DNA from: Icerya purchasi
Lineage: Eukaryota > Arthropoda > Insecta > Hemiptera > Monophlebidae
Length of the DNA: 64,000 nt
Assembly: GCA_039619475.1 (NCBI GenBank)
Contig: CM077115.1
Coordinates: forward strand, 101,616,393 to 101,680,392
Direction of reading: 5' to 3'
A program made the translations under genes and the position numbers. Shown here piece after piece: positions 32,481-44,418 of this stretch (positions within the stretch are counted from its first letter, which is position 1; each line of letters starts with the position of its first letter). The notes under the pieces were generated by a model. The model was not told where the DNA came from. It worked only from the letters and a program-made list of their open reading frames with translations, and searched no databases.

Positions 32481-34310
32481 AATTATCATACAATTTATCG
32501 GCTAATGTACGTTTGGCTTTTCCCTCAAAGACAGCTATCGTAAATGTTTACCGTATGAAGTTGGTCTTCGTTCGTAGAAAGTAATGTAATTTCCGTAAAT
32601 ATTTGTTTATATTTTGATTTAATTGTAATAATAATTCCTATTTTAGGAGGTGGTAATTGTTTATTTCACGCAATTTTGTATTGTTTATATAAAAGTGACA
32701 ACTATCATGAAGTCCTATAAAATTGTTAAATTAATTCATTTAGATATTGTGGTACATGACCATAATGTAATTAAAACACGTCTTTTTTTGTAATATCCAT
32801 TTCACCGATTTACATACTTTTTATTTCATACGAAAGCGCTAATTCAAACGTACGTTATCAACACGTAAAAAGTTAAAAAAAAAAAAAAATCCAAAACAGA
32901 AACAGTTTTCTTTCAATAATTCGATTAACCTTATTTGATAATTTCGATAAGTTTTGTCCTTTAAAAAATGATTCAATCCTTATTTACAGAAATAATGAAA
33001 AAAATATGTAAGAAAAAATTAAAACTATATTTCAGTGCATTTATATATTTACTAATGCCGCAAATATGTAAAAAGTAATGTTTATAAAAGTATATCATCA
33101 GTTAGTACAATTAAAATACATTTTTGTGCAATATATATACAAATGTAAACATTGACACTGGATAGTGATTATTCTGTTTGCTCATAGAGCTTTAAGGTGG
33201 TTTTCACTTTTTTTTTTTTTTCATTTACGTATTGTGGGAGCTGTTAACTTACGCGTGGGCATGATATGGTGATTAACTTCCATTTCTTACGTTTATTTCC
33301 CTTCGGACTGCTAGTTGTCGAGGGTTCTAGTATCGATCTTTTTTGACTCCCTTGTTATTTCCTCATAGTAGTTCTGACCGTCTCCTTCTTCCCCGAATAA
33401 CTTCTAGAAACCTCATTTTCCGTTCGTTCTACGTTTTTTCTTGATGGGTAATCGTCCGCTGTTGTCAAGCGCGAAAAATTAAAAAAAAAAAAAAAAAGAT
33501 CCCTTTCGCCATTATGAGCGTTGTTAACTGTAACCATAGTGTAGCATAGTGTAGCATGGTTACTTTTAGTTTTGATTCTCATTAAGCATTGTGGTGGGCG
33601 CTGTTGACTCAAGTGTGACCATAGTATTGTGTGATGATTCTTTATTGCACTGCGTCAGGGACTGTGAACACTATTAATTCAGGTTTCGCCATGAAATAGC
33701 TTTTTGAACAAATTTTCAGTCCGTCGTGTTTCGACGGGTTTCAGCTAGTATTACAAATGAAGTGTATGGAAATATTTCCGAAAACATACTCTCAGATAAC
33801 ATATTGAAGACAGTTACTTTAGCACCTAAAAATGTGTGCTTTCATTAATACTGATATACTTAATTGAATACCTAGTGAACAAAGAACGTATCATAGCTAC
33901 GATAAAATAATTTGTGATAGTGGCAATGAAATCAATAACTATCCGGTAGAGTTATTGAATTCATTGACTATTACTGGTTTGCCATCACATAAATATTAAT
34001 ATTGAAAGTTAATTGCATCGTTTTACTGATTAGGAAACTTACAATTCCAAGGAAATATTCGTCAAAGGAACAAGCTGGCGCATCACCTTTATACATCGTA
34101 ATGCCATTGATTGGGAAGTTTTAACTGGAACTGCACGCAATAAGAGAATTTTGATCTCACGCATACATATTTATAACATATTCCGCTACTATTTCACCAT
34201 TTAACTTCCAAAGAATTCAATTTGCAAATATATACCTCTGCATTTGCGATGGCAATAAATCAATCTTAAGGACAAACATTCGAAAAAATTGTAATTTTAT
34301 TGAGGCGTCC
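32481..34310 (+). mobile_element. Helitron relic: OTU and helicase fragments
   Basis: Two coding scraps in the same orientation. Near 32645-32720 the frame reads GGGNCLFHAILYCLYKSD, the catalytic-Cys motif of an OTU-type cysteine protease (usually GDGNCLFRAI). At 33752-34300 it reads VYGNISENILSDNILK, TLAPKNV, NNYPVELLNSLTITGLPSH, then GTSWRITFIHRNAIDWEV and FNFQRIQFA. This is the C-terminal Pif1-like helicase of Helitron transposases (the family has EFLNSL-PSGLPPH and a late QF...AMTINKSQG). OTU domains occur in some insect Helitron proteins. It is heavily mutated. Confidence 0.65.
33200..33748 (+). mobile_element. Non-autonomous Helitron, 3' end nested in the helicase relic
   Basis: The 3' end has the classic form: a hairpin CCGTCG-TGTTT-CGACGG (33721-33737) followed by GTTTCAG and CTAG at 33745-33748, then T. 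Upstream is non-coding, fairly GC-rich sequence with the repeated words CATAGTGTAGCAT and GGCGCTGTTGACTC / GGGAGCTGTTAACTT. The left end is uncertain. It lies between the OTU and helicase fragments, so it may have inserted into the larger Helitron, or it may be that element's own rearranged end. Confidence 0.6.
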
Positions 34311-34559
34311 AGTTTTCCCATTTTTTTCTTTCTTTTTTGACTTAGCCTTCGCCAATAAAACAGTTTTTTCTTTTCCTTAACCCCTTATAGGATATTTTAT
34401 AAATCTTTCGTATTTCTATATTTCTATATTTCTATCTTAGAATGGTACTTTATAAATTTATATACTAGTGAAGCTAAATTCGACGTTGGATCTACCACTA
34501 TCTATGTTACTGAAACTGGAAAAAAGGTATGCAGGGGTCTGATAGGATTTCTATTCTAG

Positions 34560-35420
34560 GTTTGTCCCTTCCCTGTACTTGAACTTTACATTGCCAAATA
34601 AATAAAATGATCTATTGTACTACCCTCTGTTCTACAACTGCTGCATGCACTATCACGGATAACATTAATGTTTTCCAAGTTGACGGGGGTTTTGTTTTGT
34701 CCTGTTCTCAATCTCGTTTTCGTTACTATAAAGTCTCTTCCGAAGTTATTCGCTCTTTTAAACCAAGGGTCCCTTGGGGGGACATACTTTTGTATTCTTG
34801 GATAATAGTCTTTCCCTTTTTGATTACTACTCTGTTGGTATTCGACGTTCCACTCCGTTATAATAATGTGTTCTTTAATTACCAGTAAAAAATCCCATCA
34901 ATTTAATTTTCGGACAATTGTTCTGCCTACTGCGGTTCTTGAAATTCTATCTACTACTATTTCATTTCCTTTAATACCGCAGTGTGACAAAATCCACTTT
35001 AGAACTACTTCGGTGCCTGCCTGTTGTAAATTGAATACTCGTCTTCTTATAAGACATTATCGAATATTTGACATTTTCTTGCCATTTCCTTGTGATAGTT
35101 TATGCAATACACCTAGAGAGTCCGTGTTAGAATAAATATTTTTGGTCCAACAAACCTCTAAAATATTCTAGGCTTTTTTAATACAACAAATAATTCCACT
35201 GTAAAAGAAGATTCAGCATAATATGACAACCGAAAGGTTTTAAAAAACTCTCCATAGTCAATTGTACATCGCAACAAGTAGAGTTCTATCATTCGATGGT
35301 TTCAGATTTTAGGTCAAGGGCACTGAGGAAACGATGAAAGAGTTTTTAAAAAAGAACATTATCTACGCAGAAGTTTTGAATCATTAAATTCATTTTCAAA
35401 CTATTTCAAGTCCAATGGAC
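34560..35420 (-). mobile_element. I/R1-type LINE 3' fragment with RNase H
   Basis: Minus-strand translation reads AESSFTVELFVVLK, TDSLGVLHKLSQGNGK, KWILSHCGIKGNEIV-DRI (the RNase H end: HxGI-GNE-D), then FIVTKTRLRTGQNKTPVNL and a Cys/His cluster, CSSCRTEGSTIDHFI. This is the standard 3' end of I/R1/Loa-type LINEs. RCTIDYGEFF near 35270 suggests that the thumb of the RT is also partly present. Stops are scattered through it. RT and ORF1 are absent. Confidence 0.75.
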
Positions 35421-35937
35421 AAAATTTATTTTTCAACCACCCGTTTTGTTTTTTGTTTCAATAAAAAATATATATAAAAAATACTAAGAAGCACGTATTC
35501 TTTATTTCATTTTTTATATTAATTTTTTATTTAAATTTTATATAATTTAAAAAATATAGGCAAATTGACCAGTATAGCAATAAAAAAAAACAAGGAAATG
35601 TCAAAAAACACGTTATTGTGTTTTAAATATGGCTTAGCTAAGCTATAGGGGAGGATGGGGGAATGACGGTTACCTAAGGCAAGAGCGCCATAAATATTTT
35701 TAGAGTAAACGTATCTCTTTCTGATATTGTTCTAATTATGTATCTTAGTTATTTAGGTTATTTCAGGGTTTTTTTTTTTTATATGGGTTCGTCAACATGA
35801 ACATTGGCCCAAGAACAGCGAAACAGAGAGAAAAGAGAGACTCAGAGATCCTTACACGATCAGAAGGATGTTCACTCGATGTAAATAATTATCATAAAAT
35901 ATTTAGAAAATTAATGCAAATGGTCATTGACCGGTTT
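35421..35937. other. Spacer, nothing recognised
   Basis: AT-rich with a T run at 35771-35781. No coding or repeat structure recognised. Confidence 0.4.
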
Positions 35938-36236
35938 TACCGCTCACTTTAGGTAATAATACCGGTCACTTTAGGTAATAATACCGGTCACTTTAGGTAA
36001 TAATACCGGTCACTTTAGGTAATAATACCGGTCACTTTAGGTAATAATACCGGTCACTTTAGGTAATAATACCGGTCACTTTAGGTAATAATACCGGTCA
36101 CTTTAGGTAATAATACCGGTCACTTTAGGTAATAATACCGGTCACTTTAGGTAATAATACCGGTCACTTTAGGTAATAATACCGTTCACTTTAGGTAATA
36201 ATACCGGTCACTTTAGGTAATAATACCAGTCACTTT
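35938..36236. repeat. 22-bp minisatellite, 13 full copies
   Basis: The unit is ACCGGT followed by CACTTTAGGTAATAAT (22 bp). Thirteen full copies and a partial one are nearly identical: the first has CGCTC in place of CGGTC, a late copy has CCGTTC, and the last has CCAGTC before breaking off into TTTTTT. The purity implies recent expansion. There are no spacers, so it is a plain tandem array. Confidence 0.95.
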
Positions 36237-36480
36237 TTTAAAGTATCAGAAAATCTAAAATAAATTTGTGAACGAAGTAAAAACTTGTTTTCAATCAGTT
36301 TTGTAATACACATACATATTATATTAACTGCCCGAATCACCACAACAACATTTATGTATGGATATTTCACAGAAAATAATCGCTCTTATAACTCTATAGA
36401 TATACAAATTGGTATAATGAAAGATGAATGTAAACATGCACGTAAAACAACACGAATAAACTGAGTAAATATCAATAACG

Positions 36481-36918
36481 TTAATCGAACTTAATTCTAC
36501 CATATCTTAGTTTTTGAAATTTAATAAATTCTCCTATAACGTCTTCTGACATAATATAACCCTTATCTTCAATCGGAGGAATACATAAACATTCCACTGA
36601 CCCATGTATTGTCGCATCACGCACCTGAAGCACCAGAGAAGGATAGTTCTTATTTGTTTTTTCATTCGAAACTTTCACTAATATATAATTGCCTACACTT
36701 ATATTTTCTGGTCTTAATGACAACGAAAATATTTTTGACGCAGTGTTAACGTAATTTGTTTCACCGTCATTTGTTTCTGTTAATTCGCTTTCTCCGGATT
36801 CTTTACACAATTCATCATCATCTGGAGAATCTATCTCCGAATCAGATGATTCAAATATTCTGATCTTTGATTTGTTAACTACTTTCTTTGTTGTTTCTTT
36901 TGTCTTCATTGTTTTCAA
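36481..36918 (-). CDS. Hypothetical protein with TE-type C-terminal domain (145 aa)
   Basis: An intact frame with an in-frame TAA just upstream of the ATG. The N-terminus is Lys/Thr-rich (MKTMKTKETTKKVV), then comes an acidic run (SSDSEIDSPDDDE, ESGESEL), and residues about 67-145 look folded: NISVGNYILVKVSNEKTN, LVLQVRD and a GRIKF end. The VGNYILVK start and GR-F end resemble an SH3-like tail that I have seen on proteins encoded by insect DNA transposons and on uncharacterised insect proteins. No catalytic domain is present. It may be the terminal exon of a decayed TE protein or a domesticated small gene. Function unknown. Confidence 0.4.
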   Translation of the reverse strand: MKTMKTKETTKKVVNKSKIRIFESSDSEIDSPDDDELCKESGESELTETNDGETNYVNTASKIFSLSLRPENISVGNYILVKVSNEKTNKNYPSLVLQVRDATIHGSVECLCIPPIEDKGYIMSEDVIGEFIKFQKLRYGRIKFD

Positions 36919-37479
36919 AAAGTGATGATTTTAATGATATAAGTAGACTGTCCACAAAGCAACAAGATAAAATTTTAATTTAAATCTATTTTCCATTTTA
37001 AGATAGTTTCGCCAGAGTGCTGACTTCTAGCATATAATTCTTTTTCCAAATCCGAATTGAAATCCTCTTTGGAAAGTAGTTTTTATATTGTGCCTTTTTC
37101 ATAATGCAAGATTCGGGCGTTTATTTTTCTCTCTCTCTTTCTTTATATTTATTTATTTATATATATACATATATATATATATACACATTTTTTAATGAAA
37201 TGTAATTGAAATAAATGATTAATGAAAACAATAATACATTACAACTCGGTTGCCTAGAAAAATTCAGCCACAAAAATAATTAATTAAAAATATTGTAATT
37301 CATTTTTGCGACAATTTTCGGCTATAAAATTTTTAAAATGAATTAAACGTAATTTGAAAGAAAATAATCCAAATCAGTTGTTAGCTCCATAGTGGACCGC
37401 AATCTGCGCTAGATGCAAACGAGTATGGTTCTATTAATTACTTATGGTTATCGCGCTTTTTTTCGATATTAAATTAAAG

Positions 37480-37915
37480 TTAAATTTCATGAGCTGATTG
37501 GATAGTGCGTTTATAGGCTAAAGTAGTCAAGGGGTAATCCTAGATATACATAACCTCTGTAATGAAAGGAATGCACTGATTATGGCCATATATTTGAAGA
37601 TCTGAACTATTAAATGGACGGGGAGTGAGAAAATACAAAAAATAACGACTTAGAAGGGGCTAAATTAAAACAAATTACAAACTGTGTTGATAGCAGTCTT
37701 AATATTTGTAATAACACCTCTGACAGACATCTGTTAAGTAGCGTATACTGTAAAATCGTCAGTGTACGATAAAATTCTAATCGAAAATCTGACTATTAAA
37801 GACTGTCATGACACATAAATGTTAAAGAGCATATTAAAACTGAGCCCTGGGCATGTCCTCTCTATTAGCGATACGTCCTACTGTAGTTTTAGTTACCGAA
37901 TTTAAGAATATAGCT
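37480..37915 (-). mobile_element. Very old LINE reverse-transcriptase relic
   Basis: Minus-strand frames give GHAQGSVLICSLTF (like the PQGSVLSP block) near 37860 and VYTDDFTVYATYLTD near 37760, a good match to the YADD box and its downstream context, 30-40 residues later as expected. Stops and frame changes are frequent. It abuts a (TA)n run at 37919-37966. Confidence 0.5.

Positions 37916-37918
<3 letters not shown>

Positions 37919-37966
<48 letters not shown>
37919..37966. repeat. (TA)n microsatellite
   Basis: About 24 uninterrupted TA units. Confidence 0.95.
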
Positions 37967-37967
<1 letters not shown>

Positions 37968-38027
37968 CAAGTTAACACAACAATTTAGCTGTATGAACTG
38001 GAACTCCAATTTTTGTTACTTTCTTAA

Positions 38028-38485
38028 CCCTGGAATGGAAACCCTCCATAATGGACGCCTAATGGAAACCCTCGGAATAAATTTTACTTCTACTGAAAAA
38101 CCTCTAATTTCTTTTTTTTTTTCTCATTTCAACTTTTCTGTGTTCTATTTCATTATCACCCTTTCATGTTGAAGCATTGTGATTGCTTTTACACATAATA
38201 ATCGCCCATTTTTTACAATCAGTGAGAAAACATTGATAGGAGTAAATTTTACTTTATCCTACCTACTTTAATGGAAAGGCAGTAAATTTTACGTGTAGGG
38301 TTTTAGTTTCTTACCTGTGACTTGCGAACAACGAACCACACGGAGCTGGGTCAGGTAGCAAACTAAAGAGGACATCCCCGGAGAGAGGCATGGGTGCAGC
38401 GCCGATGCTGTCTCCTCACAATGCGTTTGCCACATCATTTAGAAGACGCGAGAAGTAAAATTTACTTAGGGTTTCCATTCCCGGG
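38028..38485. mobile_element. piggyBac-type MITE with TTAA target sites
   Basis: The element is 458 bp and is flanked on both sides by TTAA (38024-38027 and 38486-38489). Its ends are inverted: CCCTGGAATGGAAACCCT on the left and AGGGTTTCCATTCCCGGG on the right, 17 of 18 matching. TTAA duplications and CCC...GGG termini are the signature of the piggyBac superfamily. The interior has no transposase frame. An internal AGTAAATTTTAC-type motif recurs several times (near 38081, 38245, 38281 and 38456). Confidence 0.85.
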
Positions 38486-38489
38486 TTAA

Positions 38490-39084
38490 GCAAATCAGGA
38501 ATAGCAAAAGTTCCAAATATGTCCAAAAAGGAGAAACTATTATGAACCGTTTCTGATAGAAATTCGGCTGTACAGTCTCAAGTTCCTCTGCCCCAAACAT
38601 ACACCCGCATGAAGAATATTTTCTCTTTCAATTCACCATATTAACCTATTTTTAATAATTATTTCGAAAACATGACACAAGATAGGTTGAACTACGATAT
38701 TCAAATGGTTTGCCAAGTTTATGGACAGGGACCACCATGAATTGAGTTCAATGCTTCGGGACCAAACAATGCCGTAGAAAATCATTATAGATTTCAGCTC
38801 CAAGTTTCGATGTGTGGATCATGGAATCTTCGAAACAGAATTTATGGAGAGCGTTCTTTCACCTTTGTTTTGTTCAATTGTTAATCGAAGCGAATCAGTT
38901 TGATAACTAAAATATTTTCAAAACAGCTGGTTGCATAGTATTTATAACGTACATACATATATATATATATATATATGTGTGTATACACATTAGTGCGGCG
39001 GGAGGGGAGGCGTTCAAATGCCTATTTATTAATAATTAGTAAATGGAAATCAATAGTTTAAATAATGAAATTAAATTTTAAATT
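38490..39084. other. Spacer, nothing recognised
   Basis: Moderately AT-rich with a TA/TG run at 38953-38989 and a short G-rich patch (39000-39010). No frame or domain recognised. Confidence 0.4.
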
Positions 39085-39800
39085 TAGGTTTTAAAACAAC
39101 TAGACTAATTTCTTATTTTTCCAGATAATCTCCTAAACAGTTTAAAACCTCATCATAATAACCTGACGAACTTCAAAATTCTTAAGTTACAGAGAATGCT
39201 GTAAATAAATTTTGTAAATATGAGAAATTAGTCCGTCCTTATCGGTAAATCTGATTTCACTCAATGACTTCTTCAAAGACGGAAACAGACGGTAGGTACT
39301 AAAGAATAAGTCAAGAAAATATGGAAGATGACTGAAGTCTGTCTAGTTAAATCATCGCAGATAAGTCGTGTTATTACCGCACACTGGCATACAGAAAATA
39401 GGTAAATTGGCGCGATTTATCAGGTCGTTTTCGCCAAACGTTAACGTGTAATCGAAAATGTGACAGTAAGTCTCTGTTGCAATCATGATGATACCACGTT
39501 TCAAGTAACAAATAAGCAGAACCCTGTTATTGTACCAAAGAGCAGTTGTTGCTACTTGTTTCTTAACAAATTTTTTAATTTTCGTTTTCTCTAACGGACC
39601 ACTGCTTTATATTCACCCATTACTAGCCATTCCGCTTTATTGAAAAGTGTAGTAGCGGATCCAGATTTCATTATCAACCGCTGTGGTGTCTAAAAATTTA
39701 AGTCCGAGTTCATGGTAGCACGTCATTAAAATGGAAGAGCGCGTCCGTGCGCGTTTTTTGTTATCTCCCCCCAGAAGAAACGGCACCCCCACTATTAAGA
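39085..39800 (-). mobile_element. mariner transposase relic
   Basis: Minus-strand translation from about 39770 gives RTRSSILMTCYHELGLKF, NEIWIRYYTF (family: GDETWVHHYTP), GVLL-like VLLICYLKRGIIM-ATETYC (family: GTTINA-YC), and a C-terminus LFPSLKKSLSEIRFTDKDGL (family: LFP-LKKHLGGQRF--DEEL). The catalytic Asp residues (GDET, HDNA, SPDL) are mostly lost and stops are frequent. It is an old, inactive copy. Terminal repeats were not identified. Confidence 0.65.
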
Positions 39801-42149
39801 CAGTTTACAGTACCGTAACAAAGCGCAAATAATTTCATTAGTGCTTGTGTTCGGCCAATATCTCTTCATATGATAAACGCAAAGCCAAATATAATCAGTT
39901 ACGCACCATGGTCCTTTGTCGAGAAGCTCTCATGCAAACGTAATGTTTTCTAGTGTTAAACTATCTAATGGGCGGCTACTTTATGGCTAGTCTAATAATG
40001 AAGAACGCCAACCTATTTCGAGTTTCATTTCTGCCGATACGATTGTTCCACACATCCACGCATTCCTCGCCATATATCCACATCAATTCACAATGAACCA
40101 AGGCCGCCATTTCTCTTTTTACAGTAAAAAAAAAAAAAGGGGGGCTAAATGCACATAACTGAAGGTACTGTACTCAATCGCAACCACTGCTACCTAACAA
40201 TTGTCTTTTAGAACTATGAAGCGACGATTTTGTTTTCCCTTTGTGTAGATGTATGCATAAATCCAAATATTTCATCTTCTAACAGTTTTACAGCGCCATC
40301 ACATGTAAACATTCCACGTACATGCATATATATTTATGAGAATGCAGTATGACGCGACCTTAAAATCTTAAATATAAATTAACTTTCACAGCAGATATTT
40401 ATTCAAGGAAGCTTTCTTTCGAAATACACCTTTTTTTTTTTTTTTTTTTTTTTTAAAGTCGACTTTGTCATCTTACTCCTTAGTACATTGGAATATGAAT
40501 TTTCTACCAATTCAAGATGACAAATTAATGAAAAATATTTTTACAAATACACGACAAACGAAAATGTTGCTAGAACGGAATAAAATTTATATTTAGATAA
40601 AAATCATTAAATACAATATACATTTTTAAAAAAAATAACATATTCATTTCTCATATTTAACACAAAATTAATCTATTAATGTTAAAGGTAAAATAATGGA
40701 ATTTACGTATGAAAAAAAATAAATAAAATAAAAAAAATTGCAATTTACGATAATAACCCATCTTAGTCTTATATCTAAAGATAATATAAATATATCGTAT
40801 TAATTAATTGAGTTATTAACAATAATCGTAAACAAATTTACCACTTTTTTAGTTTAAACCGTCTTCGGGCTACCACAATTCACACGCTAAACGCTGATGT
40901 TCATTTTCTGTTCGATCAGTGTCACATGCTGTATAAAAAATGTTTGTTGTACCAGCTGAACGGGAAAAAAAAAGAGAAAAAAGCTGACTGCTCTAGTATT
41001 CTCCTTTTTATTTATTCCAACCTACTTTCCATTCATTATGTTTTATTTTCATTTTTCCATCGACTTTTTACTGGTGATTAGTTTTTTGATGTTGGTAAAG
41101 GTTGAATCTGACAAAAAAAAATGAATATTTTTATGACCAAACTGTGGCCTAGAGAAGATCTATTAAAAAAAAGAAAAAAGAAAAGGGTCTGGGTAAGAAT
41201 AATATATTTATTTCGAAGATCAAAAGAGAATATCTACTAGGACAACTACGTCTCAGAATAAGATTTATTCGGAAGATCAGGATGTGATTTAAGAAACAGA
41301 TTTATTAATTAGAAAGAACGAAATTGTGACTAAGAGCTGAAAAGATCAGGCTGCAGAACTATTGATTGTGAGAAATATTTTTTCGGTAGCTTTGGAAAGT
41401 GCACAACATCTTTATCGGAAAATAAATCGATTGGAAGGTCTAATTCCCGTTTGAAAACTCGAACTTTATTAGCCGCATATCTAGTAATTTCAAAATATGA
41501 GCAACACTAAACAATGATTAGATATTTTTTTGATTTTTATTGGAAACACTGAAATAATTAAGTGCTTTGTCATTATAATCAGCTTTCAATGATTTAGAAA
41601 AAAATAAATAAATTATATATTTAATGGCTGAAGTCAATGAATTGCGAAGCCCTGGAATTACATCATAATAATTCGATTTTCCTTGCGGATATTTATTGCT
41701 ATAATTGCAATGCGTAAAGAATGGTTATTGACTCCTAACAGAAACTGGCGATTCCGCAGAAGGCTTTACATAGTTTAAAAAATATAAGAAAAAACTCATC
41801 ACAATTTATTCATCCTTTTTTAAACAGAGCTTGGCGGTACATCCCCTATTAATTCAGGTTTCATTATTTTTAGGTGAAAAAAGTCAGAAAATAAAGGAAT
41901 TATGTTTAAACTGTGATCTTTTTGATTTGATTTTCGACTATATTTTTAACAATATTATCAAAAATGGAAATTACATAAAGTTGCATTATATTTATAGGTT
42001 TTTTCCCTCCCTCTGTGCCTAGCTTTCGCCATCTGTCCATTCAACATTTTTTTATTTATTTATTTTTTATTATTGTTTTATTAAGTTTCTATTATTATTT
42101 ATCAATTATTAAAATGAATTATATTTTATATAATTATGTTACTGAGTTT
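39801..42149. other. Gene-poor stretch
   Basis: Contains an A/G run at 40124-40144, a T run at 40433-40454 and A-rich repeats. A weakly LINE-like piece may lie at 41620-41800 but cannot be supported. Two open frames around 41831-42290 are AT-driven. No gene recognised. Confidence 0.4.
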
Positions 42150-42460
42150 TATGTATTGGTACAAAATGTAAGCAGGTTCCTGGTTCTCGCACCATCTGTA
42201 ATAAGGTTATTGGAATGGTCTTATAGAATGGTAATATTTTTTTTTAAAAATCTGTTCTGTGGTCATCATATATTTCACACTGCCAAATAATGTGTTCAAT
42301 TGAGCCAATCTCTCCGCATTCGCACAAATTATTTGTTATTATACCCAGCCTATGTAATATTTCCGGAGTTCTTGAGTGACCCGTACGTATTCGGCATATA
42401 TAACGTATAAATTCTCCGCTCATTTTATTTGTAAACCACGTTTTCTTCTGTATAGGTTAA
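42150..42460 (-). mobile_element. LINE 3'-terminal zinc-finger fragment
   Basis: Minus-strand translation reads EFIRYICRIRTGHSRTPEIL, LGIITNNLCECGEIGSIEH and IIWQCEIYDDH. This is the Cys/His tail found after RNase H in I/R1-type LINEs, homologous in layout to RTGQNKTPVNL...CSSC in the fragment at 34560-35420. Only this tail is kept. Confidence 0.7.
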
Positions 42461-43369
42461 AGTGTAACAACATTTAATATAACTACCGATCGGGACCAAT
42501 ATATCCATCCACTATGTAGATTCGATTTATTATTTCCACAGAACAGGATCGATTATGACGAAAAAAATAACGTTATTGCTTACGGCTTGGATCATGGCTA
42601 TGTTCCATTTACTTTATTTCACAAAAACTTAAGAAAGTGAGCATTACACGGTGTTTTAAAAAAATTGTAATACCTTGTTTTCAACGGAAACAATTTATTA
42701 TATGGTTAGTATTGGAATATTAAAATAGCGACGAAAGGTTACTTTTGAAAAAGAGTATAAATTTAGAAGATAATTTTAAAAAAATATCCGAAATATTAAG
42801 ATAAACGTAGTTTCTTCTGAAGCATTAGTTGACAAAAAAAAATAATATACTGGCTATTATTATTATTATTATTATTATTATTCGTTTTATACAAAAGGGA
42901 ATATAACAGCGACTAAATTAAAGATCATAAATTATGCATCGGTTAAATTAAATAGATACATACTCCCGCGAAATGAATAAAACATTTACAAATGACTCGT
43001 AATATGAATTTACACATAATTATGTCGGCAGTGATCACTTTTTAATATATTAACGTTAACATTTTGTAGCTGAAATTCATTTGCGCGATCTGTCAATTCG
43101 ATAATCTCCTTGCCGGGTTACCTTCCGAAGCGTACGACGTTCTCTTTTAGGACGTGATACAGTGATTGCTCCGTTAAAACGTTTTACTTGAAAGGCTGAA
43201 AGCGAGATACTAACATGGATCTGTGACTATTTGTCGCCATCAATAACGCGAAGGTAAACCAACAGCTCAAATTTTTTGTAAAATCCTCAAAAAGCTTCTC
43301 AAAAAAAAATAAATAAATGTCAATACAGACTTACTTTAATAGAGCCCTTCGTGGACTTTAAACTACCGC
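42461..43369. other. Spacer with ATT microsatellite
   Basis: (ATT)n at 42856-42882. The rest is AT-rich; 43070-43260 is less so but shows no readable domain. Confidence 0.4.
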
Positions 43370-44416
43370 AGGCGAATTCAATATTGAAACCTCGCTGGAA
43401 TTTTACTAAGGCAGAATAGCAGAATTTTATTAGTATTTTAAACAATAACGATATCTCACGTTGCACCCATAAATGAAGAAATACATATAAAGCTAATCGT
43501 AGGTCTCAAAATGAAAAAAGCCGCAGGAAAAAAAAAATGAAATATAGCCAGAGAATTTATAAGAATTTTTTTTTGGTAAAAATGCCAGAAACGCTGGATA
43601 CTCCAACTTTAATAATAATATTCTCGAAACAGGAAAACCTGCGCCATTGTTTAAAACATCTAAAGTAATTGCAATTTCGAAACCCGGAATGGTCGCGCGC
43701 CGAAGTGGAAAATTATCGTTTAATAACTTTCAAATGTCACCTACAAAATATCCGAATCAATAAAATCGTATAAATTTAATAGAACAGCCCCCGGATTCAG
43801 GATATCCAAATATCCAGACAAAACACAAGTGTAACACTGTTTCTAGTATAATAAGAAAACATGTTTCGCATTCGTAGATCTCTTTTCCGCCTATCACGTA
43901 GCGAACCGGATTACCAAACAAATCTTCCGCAAGTAAAATTATGAGATTTAATTGTTAAGCAAACGAAACATTACAGTCACAGTCTGATAGAAAAAGAAAG
44001 CAAATAGAAAATCTTAAACCATGGCCTTCGTCAATGATAGGTGCTCCCCCTGATTACCGTTTGATTTAGACATATCGGATCTATCACTACACAGGTCGCG
44101 TAAAACACTAGTAAACACAGAACAACAAAACAGAGATCACAGAAGTTGCACCCGCACAGACCCCTGCATACGATATCGCAATATTTCGAACAATGGTGAA
44201 CTCAAGAGAAGATCGTCCTATCGCGCTTCCATCTAAATGGTCGATTAGCGAAAAATAAGCTTGACACGTATAAAAGTTAAAACATGAAACGAAATACTTG
44301 GGGGCGTCATACTACATCGAAGACATAGCCGCAAAAGTCCGACAAAAGTGAATGCAATACAAAATAGGTACTACATCGATAATAAATTTAATTAGAAGAA
44401 AAATAATTGAATAGTG
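43370..44416 (+). mobile_element. Degraded LINE reverse transcriptase
   Basis: Plus-strand fragments in order: MKKAAG-K (substrate-binding loop, family KAPGPDGI), ETGKPAPLFKTSKVIAISKPG (near 43640-43700), NYRLITF, FAFVDLFSAYHVANR (near 43870-43915, family AFVDLTAAYDTV-), then near 44290 EILGGVILHRRH and NAIQNR (family YLGV-LD-TLTY). The order and spacing fit an RT, but stops and frameshifts are very frequent, so this copy is old. It ends right at the MITE at 44419. Confidence 0.6.
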
Positions 44417-44418
44417 TA

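Noticed and set aside
35938..36236. CRISPR array or telomeric repeat
   Set aside because: Units abut without spacers, so it is not CRISPR. TTAGG occurs once per 22-bp unit by chance and is not tandem, so it is not arthropod telomere.
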